64,000 bases of DNA, taken from assembly GCA_044228795.1 (NCBI GenBank), contig JBGAUE010000009.1:62001-126000 (forward strand). Direction: 5' to 3'. This document shows, one piece after another, positions 41,013 to 48,391 of this stretch. The notes under the pieces were generated by a model. That model was not told the origin of the DNA and made no database searches. It was given only the letters and a program-made list of their open reading frames with translations. Position 1 is the first letter of the stretch. Each line of letters starts with the position of its first letter. The DNA is from M0108 sp044228795. GTDB lineage: Bacteria; Pseudomonadota; Gammaproteobacteria; Chromatiales; Chromatiaceae. A program made the translations under genes and the position numbers.

Positions 41013-41204
41013 CTAGCGGATCAGGCCGCTAAAGGCAGCCTCGAGCCGATCCTCCCAGTTATCGGGGGTATCGGGATAGGGAGGCTTGAGATCGATACGG
41101 AAGAAGCGCTCACCATTTCGGGCAATCTCCTGGATGATTGGCGCCAGATCCTCGAAGGAGTCGATTTCCTTGTTGGCCACCAGAATGTCGCTGAGTTTCA
41201 ACAT
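41013..41204 (-). CDS. Small acidic protein, 63 residues
   Basis: MLKLSDILVANKEIDSFEDL at the N-terminus; helical with a proline-rich centre (KPPYPDTPDNWEDR). No known domain. First gene of the three-gene operon with the TPR-like and Cas6-like genes, divergent from dsrA. The clear codon structure and tight spacing support it as a real gene. Confidence 0.62.
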   Translation of the reverse strand: MLKLSDILVANKEIDSFEDLAPIIQEIARNGERFFRIDLKPPYPDTPDNWEDRLEAAFSGLIR

Positions 41205-41772
41205 GCGTTTTGATTTCCGCTAGGTTCAAAGTCTGGGGACGGATATGCAGCCACAGCCACGAAATGCAACGGGGTGGCAACCCATGAAAAACCTGCCCAG
41301 GGTGTAATAAAAGGCGGGTAAGGAGAGGAGATGAGGGTCCCTATGCGTGCCTGACGCGACTGAATAAATTAGCATAAGGTTATATTATCGACCATTGACC
41401 AGATGTGAGTAATGCCGTAGAATTTCTAACAAATACGGGCTCCTCCGCCTGGGTTCCGAATGATAGGAATAGCTTGTGGGGTGGCATCGGTAGGCGGGTC
41501 CTAAGCTTCTATCCCGTCTATCCCACAAGAGATAGAAGTTGGGTAAGCATATCTCCCCCTCAGTGGAATAGCCCTTCACTGGAGCCAAGGGTATATTAGA
41601 GCGCGACCAGGCCCATACCCGCCCGGAGCAGGTGGCAGGACCCCTAGACACGGCGGTTACCCGCCGCTGTTAAGTTCCAAATTATGGGGCCTCGCAGCTC
41701 TTATCAAGCCGCGAGTCCGTGACAATAAGGCTTCCACTTTTCTGAATTAAGATAGACAGGAGAGACAGCGCA
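41205..41772. promoter_or_regulatory. Divergent region upstream of dsrA
   Basis: 568 bases with no gene. It contains AT-rich -10-like stretches (TATATT at 41381 and 41592, neither with a good -35), three interlaced inverted repeats between 41445 and 41538, a CGGCGG-TTAC-CCGCCG hairpin at 41651-41666, and an AGGAGAGA ribosome site before dsrA. dsr transcription in A. vinosum is sulfide-induced; the control elements are probably here, but none can be proven by eye. Confidence 0.5.
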
Positions 41773-43023
41773 ATGGCTATCGAAAAGCACAACACTCCGA
41801 TGCTCGATCAGTTGCAGAGCGGCCCCTGGCCGAGCTTCATCACCGGCATCAAGCGTCTCCGCGACGAGCATCCGGAATCGCGCATCAACGAGGTCACCAA
41901 CGACCTGCTAGGCCAGCTCGAGCACTCCTACGAAACCCGTAAGGGTTACTGGAAGGGCGGGACTGTTTCCGTCTATGGCTATGGCGGTGGCATCATTCCT
42001 CGCTTCTCCGAGGTTGGTAAGGCCTTCCCGAAGTCCAAGGAATTCCATACCTTGCGTGTGCAGCCGCCGGCGGGCAACCATTACTCCACCGCTATGCTGC
42101 GGCAGCTTGCCGATAGCTGGGAGAAGTACGGTTCGGGTCTGGTGACCTTCCATGGTCAGACCGGCAATATCATGTTCATTGGCACCGATACCGCCAAAAC
42201 CCAGCACTTTTTTGATGAGATCAACGAGTATGGCTGGGATTTGGGCGGCGCCGGCCCCTGTGTGCGTACCGCCATGTCCTGCGTGGGCGCGGCCCGCTGC
42301 GAGATGTCCTGCGTCAACGAACTCAAGGCCCATCGCCTTCTGGTTAATAACTTCGTCGACGACGTCCACCGTCCCGCTCTGCCCTACAAGTTTAAGTTCA
42401 AAGTCTCGGGCTGCGGCAACGATTGTCAGAATGCCATCGAACGCGCCGACTTTGCCGTCATTGGCACCTGGCGCGATGACATGAAGGTCGATCAGGCCGA
42501 GGTCAAGGCCTATATCGCTGGCAAGGGGCGTCAGTACTACATCGACAATGTTATCACCCGCTGCCCAACCAAGGCCTTGTCCCTCAATGATGACGACACC
42601 TTGGCGGTGAACAACCGCGATTGCGTGCGCTGCATGCATTGCCTCAACGTCATGCCCAAGGCCCTGCATCCCGGCGACGACAAGGGTGTCACCATCCTGA
42701 TCGGCGGCAAGCGTACCCTCAAGATCGGCGATCTTATGGGCACCGTGCTTGTACCCTTCAAGAAGCTGGAGACCGAGGAAGACTGGGAATCCATGGTCGA
42801 TCTTGGCGCCACCATCATCGACTTCTGGGCCGAGAACGGTCTGGAGCACGAGCGCTGTGGTGAGATGATCGAGCGTATCGGTCTGGCTAACTTCCTCGAA
42901 GGCATCGGTGTCGAGCCGGATCCCAACATGCTCAGCCACCCGCGCCAGAGTTCCTACATCCGCATGGATGGCTGGGACGAGGCCGCCGAGGCCTGGTTCG
43001 AGCGCAAGGCCGAGGCTGGCTAA
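41773..43023 (+). CDS. dsrA: Reverse dissimilatory sulfite reductase, alpha subunit
   Basis: Siroheme/[4Fe-4S] enzyme that, with DsrB, oxidises sulfur delivered from stored globules to sulfite in the cytoplasm. 416 residues. Seen: the cysteines that bind the cluster coupled to siroheme in SCVGAARCEMSCVNE and SGCGNDCQNAIERADF, and a ferredoxin domain with CVRCMHCLNVMPKAL. A good AGGAGAGA precedes the ATG. First gene of the dsr operon; the gene order marks the oxidative (sulfur-oxidiser) type. Confidence 0.98.
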   Translation: MAIEKHNTPMLDQLQSGPWPSFITGIKRLRDEHPESRINEVTNDLLGQLEHSYETRKGYWKGGTVSVYGYGGGIIPRFSEVGKAFPKSKEFHTLRVQPPAGNHYSTAMLRQLADSWEKYGSGLVTFHGQTGNIMFIGTDTAKTQHFFDEINEYGWDLGGAGPCVRTAMSCVGAARCEMSCVNELKAHRLLVNNFVDDVHRPALPYKFKFKVSGCGNDCQNAIERADFAVIGTWRDDMKVDQAEVKAYIAGKGRQYYIDNVITRCPTKALSLNDDDTLAVNNRDCVRCMHCLNVMPKALHPGDDKGVTILIGGKRTLKIGDLMGTVLVPFKKLETEEDWESMVDLGATIIDFWAENGLEHERCGEMIERIGLANFLEGIGVEPDPNMLSHPRQSSYIRMDGWDEAAEAWFERKAEAG

Positions 43024-43028
43024 CAACA

Positions 43029-43070
43029 GCCAATCGCGCGGTTGGCGCCCCTTCGGGCGTCGACGCGCCC
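43029..43070 (+). other. GC-rich hairpins between dsrA and dsrB
   Basis: GCCAATC-GCGC-GGTTGGC is followed directly by CGCCC-CTTC-GGGCG in the 90-base dsrA-dsrB gap. There is no T-run, so these look like mRNA stability or processing elements rather than terminators. Confidence 0.5.
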
Positions 43071-43113
43071 AGAATCGTTTCAAGACCTAAACAGCATTCT
43101 TGGAGGAATGGCG

Positions 43114-44190
43114 ATGGCAGCAGCCGACATGCGTGAGCCGATCGAAACCGGGTGTCCCGATCCCTGGCAATACTTGCATCCCGTGATGCGCAAGAATTTT
43201 GGTATGTGGAAGTACCATGAGCACCCGCAGCCTGGCGTACTGCGCCATGTGGCCTACAGTGGTGACGAAATCTGGACCGTGAAGGTGGGTACTCAGCGTA
43301 TCCTCGATCTTTTCTCCCTGCGTAAGCTGTGTGATATCGGCGAGCAGTTTGGCGATGGGTTTGTCCACTTCACCCTGCGTTCGAACCTGGAATACATGGT
43401 GGCCGATGCCTCCAAGGTTGAGCCTTTGATCAAGGCCGTCCAGGATGCGGGCTTCATCGTTGGTGGCACCCAGAATTCGGTGGCCATGATTTCTCACACC
43501 CAGGGCTGGCTGCACTGCGACATCCCCGGCACCGACGCCTCGGGTGTGGTGAAGTCCATGATGGACGAACTCATTGATGAGTTCCGCAGCGCCAATATGC
43601 CGAACCGGGTGCATATCACCACCTCCTGCTGCCAGATCAACTGCGGTGGGCAGGGCGATATCGCCATCAATATCCAACACACTAAGCCACCCAAGATCAA
43701 CCATGACCTAGTGGCCAATGTCTGCGAACGCCCCTCCGTCGTCGCCCGTTGCCCCGTGGCCGCCATTCGCCCGGCCATCGTCAACGGCAAGCCCTCCCTG
43801 GAAGTGGATGAGCGCAAGTGCATTTGCTGTGGCGCCTGTTTCCCGCCTTGTCCGCCCATGCAGATCAACGATGCCGAGCACTCCAAGCTAGCGATCTGGG
43901 TCGGTGGCAATCATTCCAACGCCCGCGGCAAGCCCACCTTCCAAAAGCTGGTAGCCGCTGGTATCCCCAACAACCCGCCACGCTGGCCCGAAGCGACCGC
44001 CATCGTCAAGCGTATCCTCAAAGCCTACAAGGAAGGTGCGCAAGACTGGGAGCGCGTCAACGAGTGGATTGAGCGCATCGGCTGGCCGCGCTTCTTCGAA
44101 GAGGTCGAACTGCCCTTCACCAAGTATCACATCGATACCTGGCGTGGCGCGCGGGCCAGCTTCAACGCCTCCAACTACATCCGCTTCTAG
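43114..44190 (+). CDS. dsrB: Reverse dissimilatory sulfite reductase, beta subunit
   Basis: Catalytic partner of DsrA, carrying siroheme. 358 residues from the ATG at 43114. The frame is open to 43042 and another ATG lies at 43108, but GGAGGA at 43102-43107 fits only 43114. Seen: cluster cysteines in TSCCQINCGGQGD, the downstream CERPSVVARCPVAA, and the ferredoxin insertion CICCGACFPPCPPMQ. Confidence 0.98.
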   Translation: MAAADMREPIETGCPDPWQYLHPVMRKNFGMWKYHEHPQPGVLRHVAYSGDEIWTVKVGTQRILDLFSLRKLCDIGEQFGDGFVHFTLRSNLEYMVADASKVEPLIKAVQDAGFIVGGTQNSVAMISHTQGWLHCDIPGTDASGVVKSMMDELIDEFRSANMPNRVHITTSCCQINCGGQGDIAINIQHTKPPKINHDLVANVCERPSVVARCPVAAIRPAIVNGKPSLEVDERKCICCGACFPPCPPMQINDAEHSKLAIWVGGNHSNARGKPTFQKLVAAGIPNNPPRWPEATAIVKRILKAYKEGAQDWERVNEWIERIGWPRFFEEVELPFTKYHIDTWRGARASFNASNYIRF

Positions 44191-44196
44191 GGCGAA

Positions 44197-44224
44197 GGCC
44201 CTCCAGCCCCGAGGGTGGAGGGCC
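44197..44224 (+). other. Hairpin between dsrB and dsrE
   Basis: GGCCCTCCA-N10-TGGAGGGCC, a nine-base perfect stem in the 53-base dsrB-dsrE gap, without a T-run. Probably separates dsrAB mRNA from the rest by processing or protects the 3' end. Confidence 0.6.
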
Positions 44225-44243
44225 GCATCAGATCGAGGTCGCA

Positions 44244-44636
44244 ATGAAGTTTGCAATTCAGGTCAACGAAGGACCCTACCAACACCAGTCTTCGGATTCC
44301 GCCTACTTCTTTACCAAAAATGTACTGGAGAAGGGGCATGAAGTCTTTCGGGTCTTTTTCTATCACGATGGGGTCAACAATGCGACGCGCCTGACGACTC
44401 CGCCCCAGGATGATCGCCATGTGGTCAACCGTTGGGCGGACCTGGCCGAAAAGTACGATCTGGATATGGTCGTCTGCGTGGCCGCGGCCCAACGTCGGGG
44501 TATCGTGGACGATGGCGAGGCTCAGCGTAATCGTAAGGACGCCACCAACATCCATCCCAGGTTCCGCATCTCCGGGCTTGGGCAATTGGTCGAGGCGGCC
44601 ATCCAATCGGATCGTCTCGTCGTCTTTGGGGACTAA
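44244..44636 (+). CDS. dsrE: Sulfur relay protein DsrE
   Basis: Subunit of the DsrE2F2H2 hexamer that receives persulfide sulfur (via TusA in A. vinosum) and hands it to DsrC. 130 residues. The sulfur-binding cysteine is seen at position 78 in DMVVCVAAAQRRG, the same number as the active Cys78 of A. vinosum DsrE. Small alpha/beta fold related to TusD. Confidence 0.97.
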   Translation: MKFAIQVNEGPYQHQSSDSAYFFTKNVLEKGHEVFRVFFYHDGVNNATRLTTPPQDDRHVVNRWADLAEKYDLDMVVCVAAAQRRGIVDDGEAQRNRKDATNIHPRFRISGLGQLVEAAIQSDRLVVFGD

Positions 44637-44650
44637 CAGGGGTAAGCGTC

Positions 44651-45061
44651 ATGTCCGAAGTCGTGAAGAAATTCATGTACCTCAACCGCAGGGCCCCCTA
44701 TGGCACCATCTATGCCTGGGAGTCCCTGGAAGTGGTTCTGATCGGGGCGGCCTTCGATCAGGAAGTCAATCTCATGTTTGTCGATGACGGCGTTTTCCAA
44801 CTGGTCAAGGGCCAGGACACCGCAGGCATAGGCATGAAGAACTTTTCGCCCACCTACCGCACTCTGGGCGATTACGAAGTCAAAAATATCTTCGTGGACG
44901 CGGATTCTCTCGCGGCCCGTGGCCTGACTCAGAGCGATCTCGTAGCGATCGCCTATGAGGACATGGATACGGAAGAGGAGATCGAAAACATCGTCGAGGT
45001 GGTGGACGCCGCCCGCGTGACCGAACTCATGGACGAATCCGACGTGATCTTCAGCTTCTAA
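44651..45061 (+). CDS. dsrF: Sulfur relay protein DsrF
   Basis: TusC-like subunit of the DsrEFH complex. 136 residues. It has no cysteine in the sulfur-transfer position, as is normal for DsrF, and plays a structural role. Seen: KKFMYLNRRAPYGTIYAWES and the fold block VNLMFVDDGVFQLVKGQD. Starts 14 bases after dsrE. Confidence 0.97.
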   Translation: MSEVVKKFMYLNRRAPYGTIYAWESLEVVLIGAAFDQEVNLMFVDDGVFQLVKGQDTAGIGMKNFSPTYRTLGDYEVKNIFVDADSLAARGLTQSDLVAIAYEDMDTEEEIENIVEVVDAARVTELMDESDVIFSF

Positions 45062-45072
45062 GGAGGGTTTCC

Positions 45073-45381
45073 ATGAGTATCTTGCACACTGTCAACAAGT
45101 CCCCCTTTGAGCGCAACTCTCTGGAGTCCTGCCTCAAATTTGCCTCTCAAGGGGCCTCCGTTCTCCTCATGGAGGATGGTGTATATGCGGCCTTGGCAGG
45201 TTCGAGCGCCGAGTCACAGCTCAAGGCTGGGCTCGGCAAGGTGTCGGTCTACGTCCTCGGCCCGGATATCAAGGCCCGTGGCTTCCACGAGGATCGTCTG
45301 ATCGAGGGTGTCAAAATCGTGGACTATGCCGGTTTCGTGGATTTGGCCGTGGAAAACGACAAAGTTCAGGCCTGGTTGTAA
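45073..45381 (+). CDS. dsrH: Sulfur relay protein DsrH
   Basis: TusB-like subunit of DsrEFH. 102 residues. The conserved cysteine at position 20 is present (NSLESCLKFAS). AGGAGG lies just before the ATG, 11 bases after dsrF, consistent with equal synthesis of the three subunits. Confidence 0.97.
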   Translation: MSILHTVNKSPFERNSLESCLKFASQGASVLLMEDGVYAALAGSSAESQLKAGLGKVSVYVLGPDIKARGFHEDRLIEGVKIVDYAGFVDLAVENDKVQAWL

Positions 45382-45416
45382 CCCCTGTTATGTGACTAAT
45401 CGAGGAGATTTTCATC

Positions 45417-45749
45417 ATGCCAATCGTAGTCGACGGCAAGACTTTAGAAACCGACGAAGAAGGTTATTTAGCCAACATCAATGACTGGGTTCCTGGCGTT
45501 GCGGGCGTCATGGCCAAGGAAGATGACCTGGCACTGACCGACGAACACTGGGACATCATCAACTTCCTGCGTGAGTACTACGAGGAATATCAGATCGCTC
45601 CCGCCGTGCGCGTATTAACCAAGGCCGTCGGTAAGAAGTTGGGCAAGGATAAGGGCACAAGTAAGTACCTTTATGGCTTGTTCCCCTATGGCCCATCCAA
45701 ACAGGCTTGCCGCTACGCCGGCCTGCCGAAGCCGACGGGCTGCGTTTGA
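45417..45749 (+). CDS. dsrC: Sulfur carrier protein DsrC
   Basis: Substrate-carrying protein that brings sulfur to DsrAB as a trisulfide and interacts with DsrK. 110 residues. The flexible C-terminal arm keeps both functional cysteines, Cys98 and penultimate Cys109, in QACRYAGLPKPTGCV. The core helix-turn-helix-like fold is seen in EEHWDIINFLREYY-like sequence. GAGGAG precedes the ATG. A strong hairpin follows the gene. Confidence 0.98.
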   Translation: MPIVVDGKTLETDEEGYLANINDWVPGVAGVMAKEDDLALTDEHWDIINFLREYYEEYQIAPAVRVLTKAVGKKLGKDKGTSKYLYGLFPYGPSKQACRYAGLPKPTGCV

Positions 45750-45789
45750 CCCTAAGCCAACCTATCAGGGCTGCGTAGGTTCAGTTCAT

Positions 45790-45810
45790 GACCCCGCGAT
45801 CCGCGGGGTC
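45790..45810 (+). other. Strong hairpin between dsrC and dsrM
   Basis: GACCCCGCG-ATC-CGCGGGGTC, a nine-base perfect stem 40 bases after dsrC within a 196-base gap, with no T-run. A likely 3' stabiliser or partial terminator that would let dsrC mRNA exceed the downstream genes. Confidence 0.65.
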
Positions 45811-45945
45811 TGGGGATCTGTAACCAGGCTAATGGATTCGGCTGCGTCTTGCCTGGCTAAGGTTAAGGCGGCGTCTAGAGACAAGCAGGCCTGGGGCGGT
45901 TATCAGCCCTAGGTCTCCGACGGAATAACCTAAGGTAGCGGTAGC

Positions 45946-46674
45946 ATGTCGTTCCTGACAATTGTATACGCCTCGCTGTTCTACTTTGCCGCCCTAGTGC
46001 TCTTGGCTGGCTTGGCGAATAAGATCTTGCAGTACGCGCGCACTCCCGCACCACTCAAGATTCCGACAACGCCTGCTCCCGTAACCAAACGCGGCGTAGT
46101 TTTTCGAATAATCCGTGAGATTGTCCTCTTCGAAAGCCTTTTCAAGGGTAATAAGTGGACTTGGATTTTCGGCTGGATTTTTCACTTCGGCCTCTTCCTG
46201 GTGACCTTGCGCCATCTTCGCTATTTTATTGATCCGGTTTGGCTACCCATTCAAGTGATACAGCCATTCGGCATCTATGGGGGGTTGGCGATGGTCGCCG
46301 GTCTCGCCGGTCTCTGGTCGCGGCGCTTCCTGGTGGATCGCGTCCGCTATATTACCGGGCCCTCGGACCACCTGATACTTGCCCTCTTGATCGGTATAGG
46401 CCTAACCGGATTGGGGATGAGTTTCGTCATCCATGTTGATGTCATCTCGGTCAAGCAGTTCTTCTTGGGGCTTTTGCGGTTCCAATTTCATCCCCTGCCC
46501 GCGGATCCATTGCTGCTGTTGCATCTGCTGCTGGTTGTCATCCTCATGATCGTCTTCCCTTTCAGCAAGTTACTTCACGCCCCCGGGCTCTTTTTCAGCC
46601 CGTCGCGCAACCAGGTCGACAACCCGCGCGAACAGAGGCATCTGGCGCCCTGGGCCAAGCGGCTCGAACAATAA
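45946..46674 (+). CDS. dsrM: DsrM, membrane cytochrome b subunit
   Basis: NarI-like diheme cytochrome b of the DsrMKJOP complex, exchanging electrons with the quinone pool. 242 residues with about five or six membrane helices. Candidate heme-ligand histidines are in WIFHFGLFLVTLRHLRYF, LLLLHLLL and SKLLHAPG. The basic C-terminal tail would face the cytoplasm and DsrK. Confidence 0.95.
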   Translation: MSFLTIVYASLFYFAALVLLAGLANKILQYARTPAPLKIPTTPAPVTKRGVVFRIIREIVLFESLFKGNKWTWIFGWIFHFGLFLVTLRHLRYFIDPVWLPIQVIQPFGIYGGLAMVAGLAGLWSRRFLVDRVRYITGPSDHLILALLIGIGLTGLGMSFVIHVDVISVKQFFLGLLRFQFHPLPADPLLLLHLLLVVILMIVFPFSKLLHAPGLFFSPSRNQVDNPREQRHLAPWAKRLEQ

Positions 46675-46758
46675 GTTTGGCTGGCAGGGCGAAGCGGGCA
46701 GTGCCCATCTCCCTGGCCGAAGGCAAGACAAGACACGATACGCGGACGAGGTCGAATC

Positions 46759-48303
46759 ATGGCTAAGGTTAAACTGGAGGTTTCCGAGCTCCAGCCCTAT
46801 CTCGAAATCCCTGCGGTCACGCCAGGGGTTATGGCCCATTCGCGGCCCTTCGTGGCCAAACCGGAGCATCAAGAGCCCTTGGGCTTCCCGGGGGTCCTGG
46901 TGGACAACTGGCAAGAGAAGGCCATCGATAAGATGGGCGATCTGCTGGGCCGCTATCGCTCCTTGCGGGTTTATCTGGACTCCTGCGTCAAGTGTGGTTC
47001 CTGCACCGATAAGTGCCACTATTACATCGGTACCGGTGATCCCAAAAATATGCCGGTTGCGCGTCAAGACTTGCTGCGCAAGGTTTATCGGCGCTATTTC
47101 ACCCTGGCCGGCAAATATTTTCCCAAGCTGGTGGGTGCCGAGGACCTGACCCAGGAGGTTCTGGATGATTGGTATAGCTATTTCCACCAGTGCTCCCAGT
47201 GTCGTCGCTGCTCCGTCTTCTGCCCCTATGGGATAGATACAGCCGAAATCTCCATGGCTGCGCGGGAGATCATGGACCATATCGGCGTGGGGCAAAAATA
47301 CTGCAACGAAATCATTGCCAAGGTTTATAAGATAGGTAACAACCTGGGCCTCCCAGGTCCCGCTCTGCGGGACACCCTCGAAGGGCTGGAGGAGGACGTA
47401 TTTGATGACACCGGGGTCAAGGTTCGTTATCCCATCGATCAGGTAGGCGCAGACATTTTACTGGTAACGCCCTCAGCCGACTTTTTCGCCGAGCCTCATG
47501 TCGATGGCCTGGTTGGCTACGGTAAGGTCTTTCACGAGGCTGGCGTCTCCTGGACCCTAAGCACCATAGCCTCTGAGGCGGCCAATTTTGGCATGTTCAT
47601 TGGGTCTTACGAGAACATGCGCCGGATCTCCCTGCGTATCCGCGAGGCGGCCATCGCCCTCAAGGTTAAACGCATCGTATTCGGCGAATGTGGCCATGCC
47701 TGGCGGGTTGCCTACAGCTTTCTCAATACCCTGGCGGGTCCTTGGGATTTTCTGGATCCGAGCTATCCGGTACCACAGCACATTTGCGAGTTCACGAATG
47801 ATCTGATCCAGCAAGGCAAATTAAACCTTGATAAGTCGCAAAATGACGACATGGTGTTGACCTTTCACGACTCCTGTAATGTGGCGCGTGCCAGCCGCAT
47901 GGGGCCGACGCCGGGGGGGCAGTTCGACATTCCCCGCGCTGTCATCAAGGCCGTCTGCAACCACTTTCACGATATGGACGAAGAAACCATCCGCGAACGC
48001 ACCTTCTGCTGCGGCGGCGGGGGCGGTCTCTTGACCGATGACCTCATGGAATTGCGGGTCAAGGGCGCATTTCCGCGCATGACGGCCCTCAACAACGTCA
48101 TACAGGAGAAGGGTGTGACCCACATGGCCGCCATCTGTGCTATCTGTAAGAGCCAGTTCACCAAGGTACTGCCTTATTACGGCATGGAGATGGAGCAGAT
48201 CGTCAGTGTCCACCAATTGGTTTCCAATGCCATCATCCTGACCCCGGGGGAGGATGATGACCTTGACGAGGATGACGATGAGTCCGAGGACGACGAGGAC
48301 TGA
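46759..48303 (+). CDS. dsrK: DsrK, HdrD-like iron-sulfur subunit
   Basis: Cytoplasmic catalytic subunit of DsrMKJOP, related to heterodisulfide reductase HdrD; it is thought to reduce or oxidise DsrC disulfides. 514 residues. Two [4Fe-4S] motifs: SCVKCGSCTDKCHYY and QCSQCRRCSVFCPYG. The CCG-type catalytic cluster motif is seen as FCCGGGGGLLTDD, with a partner GECGHAW. The C-terminus is a very acidic tail (~20 Asp/Glu residues). Confidence 0.97.
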   Translation: MAKVKLEVSELQPYLEIPAVTPGVMAHSRPFVAKPEHQEPLGFPGVLVDNWQEKAIDKMGDLLGRYRSLRVYLDSCVKCGSCTDKCHYYIGTGDPKNMPVARQDLLRKVYRRYFTLAGKYFPKLVGAEDLTQEVLDDWYSYFHQCSQCRRCSVFCPYGIDTAEISMAAREIMDHIGVGQKYCNEIIAKVYKIGNNLGLPGPALRDTLEGLEEDVFDDTGVKVRYPIDQVGADILLVTPSADFFAEPHVDGLVGYGKVFHEAGVSWTLSTIASEAANFGMFIGSYENMRRISLRIREAAIALKVKRIVFGECGHAWRVAYSFLNTLAGPWDFLDPSYPVPQHICEFTNDLIQQGKLNLDKSQNDDMVLTFHDSCNVARASRMGPTPGGQFDIPRAVIKAVCNHFHDMDEETIRERTFCCGGGGGLLTDDLMELRVKGAFPRMTALNNVIQEKGVTHMAAICAICKSQFTKVLPYYGMEMEQIVSVHQLVSNAIILTPGEDDDLDEDDDESEDDED

Positions 48304-48391
48304 TCGACGTTTGAAATTTGCGCCGGTGCGACCAGTACCCCGCCGGCAATCGGATCAAAACACGGGTTCCCACTGGTAAGGAGAACAACAC

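Noticed and set aside
39412..41772. CRISPR array near the Cas6-like gene
   Set aside because: No regularly spaced direct repeats of 25-40 bases were seen here or elsewhere in the window.
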